Positions 1-8,260 are shown, numbered from the stretch's first letter. The stretch: 64,000 bases of DNA from Streptomyces sp. NRRL F-2580 (GCF_000720115.1 NZ_JOIR01000005.1:1-64000), one strand, 5' to 3'. The notes: generated by a model not told the origin, from the sequence alone. Program-made: numbers and translations.

Positions 1-526
1 GCTGGATGGTGGGGCGGGGCCGAGGGATCGGGGCAGCCGGGCCGGTTGGGGCGGGGGGGGGGGTGTGTCGGGGGGATCCCCGCAGGGGGGCGAACGCACT
101 TCCGCTCAGCTCTCCGACCCCTCGTCACGTTCGGCGCCCGAGGAGACGCCCCGGCGCGCGCCCGCCCCCGGCACAACCGGCCCCCACCCGACCCCGGCCC
201 GGCTTCAGCCCTGGCCCCGGCTTCGACCCGAGCCGTGGCGCCGGTCCCGGCCCTGCCGTACCGGAGCCGCGCTCGTACCCGAGCCGCGGCCCTGGCCCCG
301 GCCCGCGCCCGACCCCGGCTTCGACCCGAGGCCTGGCCCCCGGGCCCTGCCGTACCGGAGCCGCCGAGCCCCGGGCCGCGCCCGGCCCGCGCCCGACCCC
401 GGCTTCGACCCGAGGCCTGGCCCCCCGGCCCTGCCGTACCGGAGCCGCCGGAGCCGCCGGACCCGCCGAGCCCTGGGCCGCGCCCAGCCGCGGCCCAGGC
501 CCCGGCCCCGCCGGTGATCCGCAGCC
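1..526. repeat. Non-coding G+C-rich region with a degenerate minisatellite
   Basis: No convincing gene lies here. Overlapping open frames are Pro/Arg/Gly low-complexity artefacts. From about 216 the DNA repeats a unit of roughly 82 bp, with clear copies at about 299-366 and 381-448 and a weaker one before them. Each contains GGCTTCGACCCGAGGCCTGG followed by CTGCCGTACCGGAGCCGCC. The array ends at the stop of the minus-strand di-iron gene. Confidence 0.7.
65..170 (+). repeat. Left copy of a 106-bp inverted repeat
   Basis: Positions 65-170 match the reverse complement of 4110-4215 without gaps at about 99 of 106 positions. The shared block carries CGAACGCACTTCCG, TCTCCGACCCC and GGCGCCCGAGGAGACGCCCC. 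Inside it, CGAACG and CGTTCG can pair across about 35 nt. It brackets a 4-kb segment with two di-iron genes and a TetR regulator. I do not recognise it as a known IS end. Confidence 0.85.
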
Positions 527-1630
527 CTAGCCGGCGGCGTCCCGTACCGCCGCCTCGACCTCCGCCACCCGCAGCGCCTCCTCGGCCGCGAACCGCTCCC
601 GGTCCAGGACCTCGGCGATCTCCTCGTCCTGACTCATCAGCAGGTCCAGGTTGGAGTCGCCCATCTCGAAGACGCCCATGTCCAGGTAGGCCCGCTGGAG
701 CCGTTCCCCCCACAGCCCGATGTCCTTCACGCACGGCACGATCCGGCTGAACAGCAGCCTGCGGAACATGTGCACGAACTCCGACTGCTCGCTGAGCTGC
801 TCCGCCTCCTTCGCCGGGATGCCGAAGTTCTCCAGCACCTCCACCCCGAGCAGCCGGTCCCGCATCAGGTGGCAGCCCTCGATCACGAACTCCTCGCGCT
901 CGCGCAGCTCGGCGTCCGTGAGCTGCCGGTAGTAGTCGCGCAGGGCCATCCGCCCGAAGGCCACGTGCCGGGCCTCGTCCTGCATCACGTACGCCAGGAG
1001 CTGCTTCGGCAGCGGCTTCGCCGTCGTGTCGCGGATCATGCCGAAGGCGGCCAGCGCCAGCCCCTCGATGAGCACCTGCATGCCCAGGTACGGCATGTCC
1101 CAGCGGGAGTCGCGCAGGGTGTCGCCGAGCAGTCCCTGAAGGCTGTCGTTGATCGGGTACAGCATCCCGACCTTCTCGTGCAGGAAGCGCCCGAAGATCT
1201 CCGCGTGCCGGGCCTCGTCCATGGTCTGCGTGGCGGAGTAGAACTTCGCGTCGAGGTCCGGCACCGACTCCACGATCCGCGCCGCGCACACCATCGCGCC
1301 CTGCTCGCCGTGCAGGAACTGGCTGAAGTTCCAGGAGGTGAAGTGCCGGCGCAGCTCGCCCTTGTCCTTCGCGGTGAGCTTGGCCCAGTGCCGCGTCCCG
1401 TACAGCGGCAGGGCCTCGTCGGGGGTGCCGAGCGGATCGTACGGGTCCACCTCGATGCCCCAGTCGATGCGCTTGGCGCCGTCCCACTGCTTGTCCTTGC
1501 CCTTCTGGTAGAGCGCGAGGAGGCGCTCGCGGCCGTCCTCGTACTCCCAGCTGAAGCGGGCGGAGCCGGAGGCGGGGATCTGCCAGACGGCCTCGCCCGG
1601 GTCCTCGGTGTAGAGCTCGTGCGTCGACAC
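527..1630 (-). CDS. Ferritin-like di-iron carboxylate protein
   Basis: The 367-aa protein has the four-helix ligand pattern of ferritin-like/R2-like di-iron proteins: E109, E139xxH142, E189 and E219xxH222, the last two ExxH motifs lying in DEARHAE and DEARHVAFG. Family members activate O2 for oxidation or N-oxygenation, so a cytosolic oxygenase/oxidase is likely, but the substrate is unknown. It has no signal peptide. It diverges from the AurF-like gene at 1799 across a 168-bp promoter region, so the two are probably co-regulated, perhaps by the TetR protein at 2994. The start ATG is the first in frame. Family assignment is firm; reaction is inferred. Confidence 0.85.
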   Translation of the reverse strand: MSTHELYTEDPGEAVWQIPASGSARFSWEYEDGRERLLALYQKGKDKQWDGAKRIDWGIEVDPYDPLGTPDEALPLYGTRHWAKLTAKDKGELRRHFTSWNFSQFLHGEQGAMVCAARIVESVPDLDAKFYSATQTMDEARHAEIFGRFLHEKVGMLYPINDSLQGLLGDTLRDSRWDMPYLGMQVLIEGLALAAFGMIRDTTAKPLPKQLLAYVMQDEARHVAFGRMALRDYYRQLTDAELREREEFVIEGCHLMRDRLLGVEVLENFGIPAKEAEQLSEQSEFVHMFRRLLFSRIVPCVKDIGLWGERLQRAYLDMGVFEMGDSNLDLLMSQDEEIAEVLDRERFAAEEALRVAEVEAAVRDAAG

Positions 1631-1798
1631 TGACGCCCCCTCGTGTCACGTACTTCCGTGCGGGACCGGACAGTTGGCAGGGTCACACGTTGGTAGACAC
1701 GGGGTCAACAAGTCGTGCGCGGGGGATTGACGACCTTGCTGACAGGCAGTCTCATAAGCAATGACCGCCGGTAACTCGACCACGAGGTGTCCGAAACC
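1631..1798. promoter_or_regulatory. Divergent promoter region between the two di-iron genes
   Basis: On the plus strand TTGACG (1727-1732) lies about 19 bp before TCATAA (1752-1757), a plausible promoter for the gene at 1799. On the minus strand TTGACC occurs in the block 1700-1717, oriented toward the gene ending at 527. The GTTG...CAAC imperfect symmetry at about 1690-1710 could be a TetR-type operator. These are sequence matches only. Confidence 0.4.
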
Positions 1799-2728
1799 AT
1801 GACGACCGTGACCGAACGAGCCGCGCTCAGGGACGCCCTCGGCCTGCTGAAGGACCGGGAGCAGCTCGCCGAGCGACTGCTCGAATCCTCGGCCAAGCAC
1901 TCCTTCGACCCCGACAAGGAACTCGACTGGGACGCCCCTACCGTCGAGGGCAAGTACTACTGGCCGCCCGAACTGCTCTCCCTCTACGACACCCCGCTCT
2001 GGAAGAAGATGGGGGAGGAGCAGCGCATCGACCTCTCCCGCCACGAGGCGGCGGCGCTCGGCTCGCTCGGCATCTGGTTCGAGATCATCCTGATGCAGCT
2101 GATGGTCCGGCACATCTACGACAAGTCGCTGACCAGCAATCACGTGCGTTACTCACTCACCGAGATCGCCGACGAGTGCCGCCACTCGATGATGTTCGCC
2201 CGCATGATCAAACAGAGCGGCAGCCCCGAGTACCCGGTCTCCCGCGTCAACCACAACCTCGCGCGGATCCTGAAGACGGTCTCCACCACCCCCGGCTCCT
2301 TCGCCTGCACCCTCCTCGGCGAGGAGATACTCGACTGGATGCAGCGCCTGACCTTCCCGGACGAGCGCGTCCAGCCGCTGGTCCGCGGGGTCACCCGGAT
2401 CCACGTCATCGAGGAGGCCCGGCACGTCCGGTACGCCCGCGAGGAACTGCGCCGCCAGATGCTGACGGCCCCGCGCTGGGAGCAGGAGCTCACCCGGATC
2501 AGCTGCGGCGAGGCCGCCCGCGTCTTCTCGCTGGCCTTCGTGAACCCGGCCGTCTACGACAACGTCGGCCTGGACCGCCGCGAGGCCGTCGCCCAGGTCC
2601 GGGCGAGCGGCCACCGCCGTGAGGTCATGCAGACCGGCGCGAAGCGGCTCACCGACTTCCTCGACGACATCGGCGTACTGCGCGGGGTCGGCCGGCGGCT
2701 GTGGAAGAGCTCGGGACTGCTGGCGTAG
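1799..2728 (+). CDS. AurF-like di-iron N-oxygenase family protein
   Basis: The 309-aa protein resembles the p-aminobenzoate N-oxygenase (AurF) family. Candidate iron ligands are E95 (WFEII), E126xxH129 (DECRHS), E175/E176 (GEEIL) and E206xxH209 (EEARHV). AurF enzymes oxidise arylamines to nitro compounds, but many homologues have unknown substrates. I chose ATG 1799 because GAGG (1784-1787) sits about 11 nt upstream; a GTG at 1787 in the same frame would add four residues but has a weaker ribosome site. It is divergent from the ferritin-like gene and followed by a repeat-rich spacer and a TetR gene. No biosynthetic cluster is visible around it. Confidence 0.82.
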   Translation: MTTVTERAALRDALGLLKDREQLAERLLESSAKHSFDPDKELDWDAPTVEGKYYWPPELLSLYDTPLWKKMGEEQRIDLSRHEAAALGSLGIWFEIILMQLMVRHIYDKSLTSNHVRYSLTEIADECRHSMMFARMIKQSGSPEYPVSRVNHNLARILKTVSTTPGSFACTLLGEEILDWMQRLTFPDERVQPLVRGVTRIHVIEEARHVRYAREELRRQMLTAPRWEQELTRISCGEAARVFSLAFVNPAVYDNVGLDRREAVAQVRASGHRREVMQTGAKRLTDFLDDIGVLRGVGRRLWKSSGLLA

Positions 2729-2981
2729 GCCGTGTCCGGTGCCCGGGCCGGGCCCGGCGGCGAGCGCGGCAGCGAGTGCGGCGACGGGCCGTGTCCGGTG
2801 CCCGGGGGCGAGCGCGGCAGCGAGTGCGGCAGCGAGTGCGGCGCCGGGCGGGCGCCGGGCGGGCCACGGGCCGGCGCCGGGCAGGCCACGGGCCGGCGCC
2901 GGGCGGGCCACGGGCCCGTGACGGGCCCGTCGCCGGGCGGTGGAGATGGCCCGGACCGGGCCCGGGCGGCGCCCGTGGGGC
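2729..2981. repeat. G+C-rich short tandem repeats
   Basis: The spacer consists of interleaved repeats: GCGGCAGCGAGTGCGGC and variants, GTGTCCGGTGCCCGGG twice (about 2731 and 2790), and GGCCACGGGCCGGCGCCGGGC copies at about 2867-2910. No gene is supported. It separates the AurF-like gene from the TetR gene and may act partly as a terminator because it is strongly self-complementary. Confidence 0.65.
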
Positions 2982-2987
2982 TACCCT
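2982..2987 (+). promoter_or_regulatory. -10 box of a leaderless promoter (TetR gene)
   Basis: TACCCT is followed by six bases and then the ATG at 2994, so transcription would start at or next to the start codon. There is no ribosome binding site upstream. Confidence 0.5.
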
Positions 2988-2993
2988 GCGGTC

Positions 2994-3707
2994 ATGACCG
3001 TACGCGCCTACCGCAGGCTCAGCGTCGAGGAGCGGCGAGCCCAACTCCTCGACGCGGCCCTCTCGCTGTTCGCGCACCGGGCGCCGGAGGAGGTCTCGCT
3101 GGACGACGTCGCGGAGGCCGCCGGGGTCTCGCGCCCCCTCGTCTACCGCTACTTCCCGGGCGGCAAGCAGCAGCTCTACGAGGCCGCCCTCCGCTCAGCG
3201 GCGGACCTCCTCGAACTCTGCTTCGCCGAACCCCAGCAGGGGCCGCTGACCCAGCGCCTGGCCCGTGCCCTGGACCGCTACCTCGCCTTCGTCGACGAAC
3301 ACGACGCGGGCTTCGCCGCGCTCCTCCAGGGCGGCAGCGTCGTGGAGACCTCCCGCACGACGGCGACGGTGGACGGCATCCGCCGGGCCGCGGCCGACCA
3401 GATCCTCGTCCACCTGGGCGTCCCGGCCCCCGGCCCCCGGCTGCGCATGATGGTCCGTACGTGGATCACGGCGGTCGAGGCGGCCTCCCTGATCTGGATC
3501 GACGAGGGAAAGCAGCCGGAGGTCGAACAACTTCGGGACTGGCTGCTGGACCAGTTCATCGCCCTGCTGACGGCCACCGCGGCCACCGACCCGGAAACCG
3601 CGGCGGCCGCGCGGGCCGCGCTGGCTCTGGAATCGGCCGACGGGCCGGTCGGGGTGCTGGCCCGCCGCGTGATCCCGGTGGTCTCCGAGGCCGCCCACCT
3701 GCTGTGA
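2994..3707 (+). CDS. TetR/AcrR-family transcriptional regulator
   Basis: The 237-aa protein has an N-terminal helix-turn-helix typical of TetR: RRAQLLDAALSLFA, then VSLDDVAEAAGVSRPLVYRYF at about residues 34-54. The C-terminal two thirds are the helical ligand-binding and dimer part and cannot be assigned a ligand. The ATG at 2994 is preferred over an upstream frame extension because the -10 hexamer TACCCT lies exactly six bases before it and the extension is low complexity. Its position next to the divergent di-iron pair suggests it represses those genes, but operator identity is only inferred. Confidence 0.9.
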   Translation: MTVRAYRRLSVEERRAQLLDAALSLFAHRAPEEVSLDDVAEAAGVSRPLVYRYFPGGKQQLYEAALRSAADLLELCFAEPQQGPLTQRLARALDRYLAFVDEHDAGFAALLQGGSVVETSRTTATVDGIRRAAADQILVHLGVPAPGPRLRMMVRTWITAVEAASLIWIDEGKQPEVEQLRDWLLDQFIALLTATAATDPETAAAARAALALESADGPVGVLARRVIPVVSEAAHLL

Positions 3708-3711
3708 CACT
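3706..3711 (+). promoter_or_regulatory. -10-like hexamer of a possible leaderless promoter
   Basis: GACACT overlaps the TetR stop codon and is six bases before the GTG at 3718. The match to TAnnnT is imperfect at the first base. Confidence 0.3.
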
Positions 3712-3717
3712 GGTGGG

Positions 3718-3984
3718 GTGAGAAGCCAACCGACCCCGTTCGAGGGCGGCCCGATGGACGGCCGGGTCCTCCCGGTCCTCCTCGGCCTGACCGGACACCC
3801 CCCGAAGTGGTACGAGATCCCCGTCCCGGTGCCGGACGGGCCGGCGACGGTGCTGCTGTACGAACGCGTGCCGGCGGGGTACTCGAAGCGACTGGGCCTC
3901 CAGAAGGGCTGGAAATACGAGTTCCGCCCGTCGGGCCAAAAGCCGAAGCCCCGCTGGCCCTGGACCAAGACCCCCCGCCCCTGA
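3718..3984 (+). CDS. Small hypothetical protein, 88 aa
   Basis: The 88-aa basic protein contains PKWYEIPVPVPDGPATVLL and ends in a Lys/Pro/Trp-rich tail (KPKPRWPWTKTP). It has no signal peptide or membrane segment, and no function can be assigned. The frame looks real: Streptomyces-type third-position G+C, and a sensible mixed composition amid low-complexity neighbours. It follows the TetR gene by ten bases, with either a leaderless start at GTG 3718 or read-through from the TetR transcript. It is the last gene inside the 106-bp inverted repeats. Confidence 0.6.
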   Translation: MRSQPTPFEGGPMDGRVLPVLLGLTGHPPKWYEIPVPVPDGPATVLLYERVPAGYSKRLGLQKGWKYEFRPSGQKPKPRWPWTKTPRP

Positions 3985-4109
3985 CCCGCTCGGTCAGATT
4001 CGGGGGCCCCGGCCGGGGTCGTGCGTTCACAGGCGGGGCCGGCGTCGGGCGGGGTTGACCGGGCCGGGCCGGGCCGGGCCGGGCCGGTGGGGCCGGGTCG
4101 GGCCACGGC

Positions 4110-4215
4110 CGGGGCCGGGCGCGCGCCGGGGCGTCTCCTCGGGCGCCGAACGTGTCGGGGGGTCGGAGAGCTGGGCGGAAGTGCGTTCGGCACCCTGCGG
4201 GGATCACCCCGACAC
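4110..4215 (-). repeat. Right copy of the 106-bp inverted repeat
   Basis: This is the reverse complement of 65-170 with about seven mismatches and no gaps. In this copy GCCGAACG and CGTTCGGC form a perfect 8-bp stem. Recognisable sensor-kinase coding sequence stops at about 4240, just outside the repeat, as if the gene had been cut at the repeat boundary. Confidence 0.85.
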
Positions 4216-4526
4216 CCACCCGACCCCGACCGCGTCCCTCCGGTACGTCCCCCGCTGCCCGCTGACGACGAGCGCCCGCAGCGTCCGCGGCAGGCCCACG
4301 GGGTCCAGCCCCGCATCGCGCGGCAGGGCCTCGCCCGCCTCGGACGCGCGCGAGACGTCGTGCAGTGTGCCGAGTGCCTTCTCGTGCGCCGTGGCCACCG
4401 TCTGCCGGGTGACCTCCACGTGGACGAGCACACCCAGCGCGGCCGCCAGCGAGCAGCCCATCACCACGATGAAACACGCCGACTTCAGGTCAGCGTGGCC
4501 GTCCAGGCGGGCAGCCTCGGTCTCAT
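4216..4526 (-). pseudogene. Remnant of a sensor histidine kinase (N-terminus only)
   Basis: Read from ATG 4526 the minus strand gives MRPRLPAWTATLT and then a TGA (4487-4485). One base later in frame it continues DLKSACFIVVMGCSLAAALG, then VHVEVTRQTV and a DAGLDPVGLP segment, which looks like the N-terminal membrane and sensor part of an actinobacterial histidine kinase. Inserting one G would turn the TGA into TGG and restore the frame. The remainder, including any HisKA and ATPase domains, is absent because the reading ends at the 106-bp repeat. Kinase identity rests on recall of the N-terminal pattern and is moderate. Confidence 0.55.
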
Positions 4527-5297
4527 GACCGGCTCGGGGCCGGGGCCGAGACCGGGACCCGGACCGGGGCCGGGGCCGCGGTTCGACGGGCCCTGCGCAC
4601 CCGCGGGCACCCGTACGATCTGCTCGCGCGTCGGCAGCATGGTGAGCTGCTTCTCGTCCCAGGACCAAGCGGTGATCAGCTCGTAGCCGCGGTTCCCGCT
4701 GGGCACCCGCAGGACCACGTCCCGCCCGGCCAGTTCCACCGAAATGACGGTCTGCGTGGTCGCCATGATCCGGTTGAGCCGTCCGTCCGGGTCCGCGGTG
4801 TACACCCGTACGGACATCATCTGGTCGGGGAATTCGATGCCGACGACCAGCTCGTCCTTGCCGTTGCCCGTGAGGTCCCGGTAGTACGGCGTCAGCACCG
4901 GGCACGCCTCGGGTCCCGCGTCCTCGCCCTCCTCTTCCTTCGCAACGCACGCCCTGATCGCGGCCGCGGTCTGGGCCGGCATCCCGTCGGCGCCGACGCC
5001 GGTGTTCGGGTGGGCCCGCAGCTCCGCCTGGACGAGGGCCACCGGATCGACGCCGTGCACGTCCTGGTCGTGGACGGGCGGGATCCCCTTGACGTACTCG
5101 GGCGGGGCCCCGCCGGGATCGGCGGGCGGTACGGACGCCCCCGTACGGTCGGGCCACAGGTGGACGGGCCCGCTCGCTGTCGGCGTGGCGCCGGCCGCGA
5201 CCAGCCCGCCGGTGTCGCCGCAGCCGGCCAGCAGCGGAAGCAGGGCCAGGGCGGGCAGGGCGCGGAGCCAGGGCCCCGAGGTGCGAAGCCTGTTCAC
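4485..5297 (-). CDS. Putative secreted lipoprotein
   Basis: The protein (about 270 aa) has a lipoprotein signal peptide: Arg-rich start, the hydrophobic run LRALPALALLPL and lipobox LLAGC with the lipidated Cys at about residue 26. The mature part contains YYRDLTGNGKDELVVGIEF, an FG-GAP/integrin-like calcium-loop pattern (DLTGNGKDEL), so it may be a calcium-stabilised extracytoplasmic sensor partner. The Gly-Pro repeat near the C-terminus runs in frame into the kinase remnant, suggesting slippage or fusion there. GTG 5297 is chosen because it puts a normal signal peptide at the N-terminus; an in-frame start at 5363 exists. It probably partnered the broken kinase. Confidence 0.75.
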   Translation of the reverse strand: MNRLRTSGPWLRALPALALLPLLAGCGDTGGLVAAGATPTASGPVHLWPDRTGASVPPADPGGAPPEYVKGIPPVHDQDVHGVDPVALVQAELRAHPNTGVGADGMPAQTAAAIRACVAKEEEGEDAGPEACPVLTPYYRDLTGNGKDELVVGIEFPDQMMSVRVYTADPDGRLNRIMATTQTVISVELAGRDVVLRVPSGNRGYELITAWSWDEKQLTMLPTREQIVRVPAGAQGPSNRGPGPGPGPGLGPGPEPVMRPRLPAWTATLT

Positions 5298-5393
5298 AGC
5301 TCCCCGTGCCCTCCTCTCCGCCGACGCCGACCGACGCCGACCGACGCCCACCGATGACGTCAACCATGTGCGGAGGTACGTCCCTTTGGGATG

Positions 5394-6026
5394 TCAGCTG
5401 TCCGTGCGCCCTCGGCGCAGCATCGCGAAGCCGAGCCCGGCGGCGCCGATCGCCGCGATGCCGCCGCCGGCCGCGAGCAGCAGCACGCCCTCGCCCGGTC
5501 CGTCGGCCAGCGTGCTCAGGCGCTGCGCGTCGGCCGGCCCGGAGGCGAGGTCCCGAAGACCGTCCGTGGGCGGCTGCTGCGGAGCCGAGGCGGGGACCAC
5601 GTGTCCGCTGCGGGTACCGGTCTTGTGCCCCTCGCCCGCGACGACGTGCCCGCCGCCCTGCGCGGTGGTGTCACCGACCCAGGAGGTCAGCCGTCCGGAG
5701 GAGTCCAGCGCGGCGTGCAGCTCCCCGGCCGTGGCGAAGTCGGTGACGCCGTCGCGGCTGGTCAGCGTGGTCGCCTTGGAGCCGTCGGCGGTCAGGATCT
5801 CGGCCTGGTACGCGCCCTGGGCGGTGCGGTAGACCTGCGCCGTGGACGCGCCGTCCGCGAGGGAGAGGCTCTTGACCAGGGTCCGCTGCGGGGCCGCGGA
5901 GTGCGCGGACGAGGCCGCCGGCACCCCTTCGGCCAGCGCGGCGGCGGTGGGCAACGCCAGCAGGCTCGCGGCACATGCGGTCACGGCGGCGGCGCGAACG
6001 AGGGTGCGGCGGCTGACGGTGCTCAC
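5394..6026 (-). CDS. Secreted, C-terminally membrane-anchored protein
   Basis: The 210-aa protein begins with a signal sequence containing a twin arginine (SRRTLV) and an Ala/Leu-rich core up to about residue 33. It ends with one hydrophobic segment (GVLLLAAGGGIAAIGAAG) and a short RRGR tail. There is no LPXTG sortase signal. The middle is polar and Thr/Ser/Gly rich with no recognised domain. It is expected to sit on the outer face of the membrane. Its function is unknown. It is transcribed away from the NERD gene, from which it is separated by about 200 bp. Confidence 0.75.
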   Translation of the reverse strand: MSTVSRRTLVRAAAVTACAASLLALPTAAALAEGVPAASSAHSAAPQRTLVKSLSLADGASTAQVYRTAQGAYQAEILTADGSKATTLTSRDGVTDFATAGELHAALDSSGRLTSWVGDTTAQGGGHVVAGEGHKTGTRSGHVVPASAPQQPPTDGLRDLASGPADAQRLSTLADGPGEGVLLLAAGGGIAAIGAAGLGFAMLRRGRTDS

Positions 6027-6223
6027 GGGAAGCCCTTCGGTGCTGGTGCTGGTGCTGGTCTGGCCCTGGCGTGTCCAGGTGGCACAAACCTAGGCGCCGG
6101 CCGTTGCGGCCGAGCCCCGGACGTGTAACAGCGAAGTCGCAACGTCCCGTCGGAGTCGTTACACAACCGAGGGATTGTGGTGCGGCGTTCCGGCTGCTCC
6201 CATGGACGCCGGGGGTGAGGGCG

Positions 6224-7027
6224 ATGCGCGGACTCAAGGTACTGCCGAGCGGCCGGCCCGGCCGCGGCCGGCTGTACGTCAACCTGCCCGACGGGCAGGC
6301 GGTTGCCTGGTACGACCGGCAGGCCAATCGGATCAGCGTGCTCGCGGACGACCACCGCGAGGCGATCCTGGCGGCGCTGCGCCCCTACTTGAGCGGGACC
6401 GTCTCGATCGGACCGCCCCCGGTCCCCACCCGGGCCGACCTGCGGCACCTCGCCCTTCCGCCGGACGCGGACCTGGCCCCGAACCGCCCCGGCGAGACCT
6501 TGCTGGGCGACCTCGAACACGGCTCGGCGGGCACCCGCGCCCGGCACCGGCTGCGCCAGGACCTCACCGCGCAGCAGCGGATGGGCGACGCCTTCGACGC
6601 CCTGGAGCCGGACGGCTGGCGGACCCTGCACTGCGTTCCGCTGCCGGGTCTGGGCCGCATCGACCACCTGCTCATCGGCCCGGCCGGGATCTTCTGCGTG
6701 CGTACGGTCCCTGGCCGCCGTCAGCGCGCGGTGGTCGGCGACCTCCTGCTCACGATCGGCCGTACGGAACCCCGCCCGGACCCCCGCTGGATCCGCCGCG
6801 CGGCGGCCCGCGCCTCCCTGGCCCTCACCGCCCGCGTCACCCCGGCCCTGGCCCTGGTCGACGCCTCCCGCATCGACAAGGCCCCCACGGTCCGCGACAT
6901 CCGCATCCTCCATCCCCCGACGGCCACGTCGGACCTCACGGCATCTCCCACCGCCCTCAAACCTCCAGAAGTCGAAACCCTCTTCGCCCAGGCCCGCGAC
7001 ACGAGAACCTGGCTCCCCTCCACATAG
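6224..7027 (+). CDS. NERD-domain protein
   Basis: The 267-aa protein carries a nuclease-related (NERD) domain: an acidic helix, then GLGRIDHLLIGPAGIFCVRT at about residues 143-162, matching the family's IDHLLIGP-x-G core. The family belongs to the PD-(D/E)XK-like fold and is linked to DNA processing. The usual Lys after this strand is replaced here by a VPGRRQR segment, so catalytic competence is doubtful. ATG 6224 is supported by GGTGAGG (6213-6220). It converges on ku across an intergenic hairpin repeat. Cytosolic; role unknown. Confidence 0.8.
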   Translation: MRGLKVLPSGRPGRGRLYVNLPDGQAVAWYDRQANRISVLADDHREAILAALRPYLSGTVSIGPPPVPTRADLRHLALPPDADLAPNRPGETLLGDLEHGSAGTRARHRLRQDLTAQQRMGDAFDALEPDGWRTLHCVPLPGLGRIDHLLIGPAGIFCVRTVPGRRQRAVVGDLLLTIGRTEPRPDPRWIRRAAARASLALTARVTPALALVDASRIDKAPTVRDIRILHPPTATSDLTASPTALKPPEVETLFAQARDTRTWLPST

Positions 7028-7049
7028 GCCCACCCACTCGGCTGCGCCG

Positions 7050-7106
7050 CACACATCCAGCCCCCGCCGGCGTTTGAGGCGCGGGGTCCGGGGCGGAGCC
7101 CCGGGT
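7050..7106. repeat. Streptomyces intergenic hairpin repeat
   Basis: The sequence carries GCCGGCGTTTGAGGCGC followed by the hairpin CCGGGGC-GGA-GCCCCGG (7088-7104). I recognise this as a common intergenic element in Streptomyces. It lies between the convergent NERD and ku genes and probably serves as a bidirectional terminator. A related copy is at 56861-56885. Confidence 0.65.
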
Positions 7107-7146
7107 GCGGGAGAGCGCCGCAGGCCCGCCACCCGCACCCGCCGCC

Positions 7147-8241
7147 TCAGGCGGAGGACCGCTTCCGAGGCGTCGCCGCCTTCTTCGCGGCCGCGCCCGT
7201 CTTCTTCGCGGTTGCAGCCGAAGTGGACTTCGCGGCCGCAGCCGAAGTGGACTTCGTGGCTGCCGACTTGCCCGTGGTCGACTTCTTCTTGGTCGCGGCC
7301 GACGCCGACGCCGCGGTCTTCTTCGCCGAAGCCGCCGTCGACTTCTTCCCGCCCACCGCCTTCGGCGCAGCCGCAGCCGCACCCGCACCCGCACCCCGCG
7401 CCTTGCGCCGTAGGGGAGTCACCTCGCCCCCACGCTCGGCCTCGGCTTCGGCATCCATCTCCCCCCGAGACGCCTTCGCCGCCCGTACGCTCTTCTCCAA
7501 CGCCGCCATCAGGTCGATCACCTGGCCCCCGGCCGGCTCCCGCACGGCCTCCGCCGGCTCGAACCCGCCCCCCGCCTTCGCCGCGATCATCGCCTCCACG
7601 GCCTCCCGGTAGTCGTCGTGCAGCGAGGCCATGTCCACCTCGCCCAGCGTCGCCATCAGCGCGTCCGCCAAGTCGAGTTCGGCCTCCCGTACCGACACCG
7701 TGACCTCCGGCGCCACCCCTTCCGGCGCCCGGATCTCGTCCGGCCACAACAGCCCGTGCATCGCGATCACGTCGTCGACGACCCGCAGCATGCCCAGCCG
7801 CTCCCGCCCCCGCAGCGCGTACTTGGCGATCGCGACCTTCCGGCTCCGCTTCAGCGCCTCGCGCAGGAGCGTGTACGGCTTGGCCGCCGTCGCCCCGTTC
7901 GCCGCGAGGTAGTACGCCGCGTCCATCTGCAACGGATCGATCTCGTCGGCGGGTACGAACGACATGATCTCGATCGTCTTCGCGGTCGCCAGCGGCAGCT
8001 GCGCCAGGTCCTCGTCCGTGATCGGGATGACCGACCCGTCGGCCTCCTCGTACCCCTTGCCGATCTCGGCGCTCGGCACCTCCTCCCCGTCCAGCTCGCA
8101 CACCTTGCGGTAGCGGATCCGCCCGCCGTCGCCGAGGTGGATCTGGCGGAAGGAGATCGAGTGGCTCTCGGTGGCGTTCACGAGCTTGATCGGAATACTG
8201 ACCAGGCCGAAGGAGATCGCCCCGTTCCAAATGGATCGCAC
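7147..8241 (-). CDS. ku: Non-homologous end-joining protein Ku
   Basis: The 364-aa protein starts MRSIWNGAISFGLVSIPIKL, the hallmark of bacterial Ku, and contains the conserved core through about residue 255. Ku homodimers ring broken DNA ends and recruit the LigD polymerase and ligase. The C-terminal ~100 residues are an Ala/Lys/Ser/Thr tail of histone-like repeats (AAKKTGAAAKKA), a longer basic extension than the minimal Ku, expected to add DNA binding. The GTG start has AGGAGG six bases upstream. It is divergent from the LigD-type polymerase gene with only 31 bp between starts. Confidence 0.95.
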   Translation of the reverse strand: MRSIWNGAISFGLVSIPIKLVNATESHSISFRQIHLGDGGRIRYRKVCELDGEEVPSAEIGKGYEEADGSVIPITDEDLAQLPLATAKTIEIMSFVPADEIDPLQMDAAYYLAANGATAAKPYTLLREALKRSRKVAIAKYALRGRERLGMLRVVDDVIAMHGLLWPDEIRAPEGVAPEVTVSVREAELDLADALMATLGEVDMASLHDDYREAVEAMIAAKAGGGFEPAEAVREPAGGQVIDLMAALEKSVRAAKASRGEMDAEAEAERGGEVTPLRRKARGAGAGAAAAAPKAVGGKKSTAASAKKTAASASAATKKKSTTGKSAATKSTSAAAAKSTSAATAKKTGAAAKKAATPRKRSSA

Positions 8242-8260
8242 GGTTCCTCCTGTTTCGTGG

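Noticed and set aside
6..750. Several plus-strand Pro/Arg-rich frames
   Set aside because: They arise from the minisatellite and have no protein-like composition.
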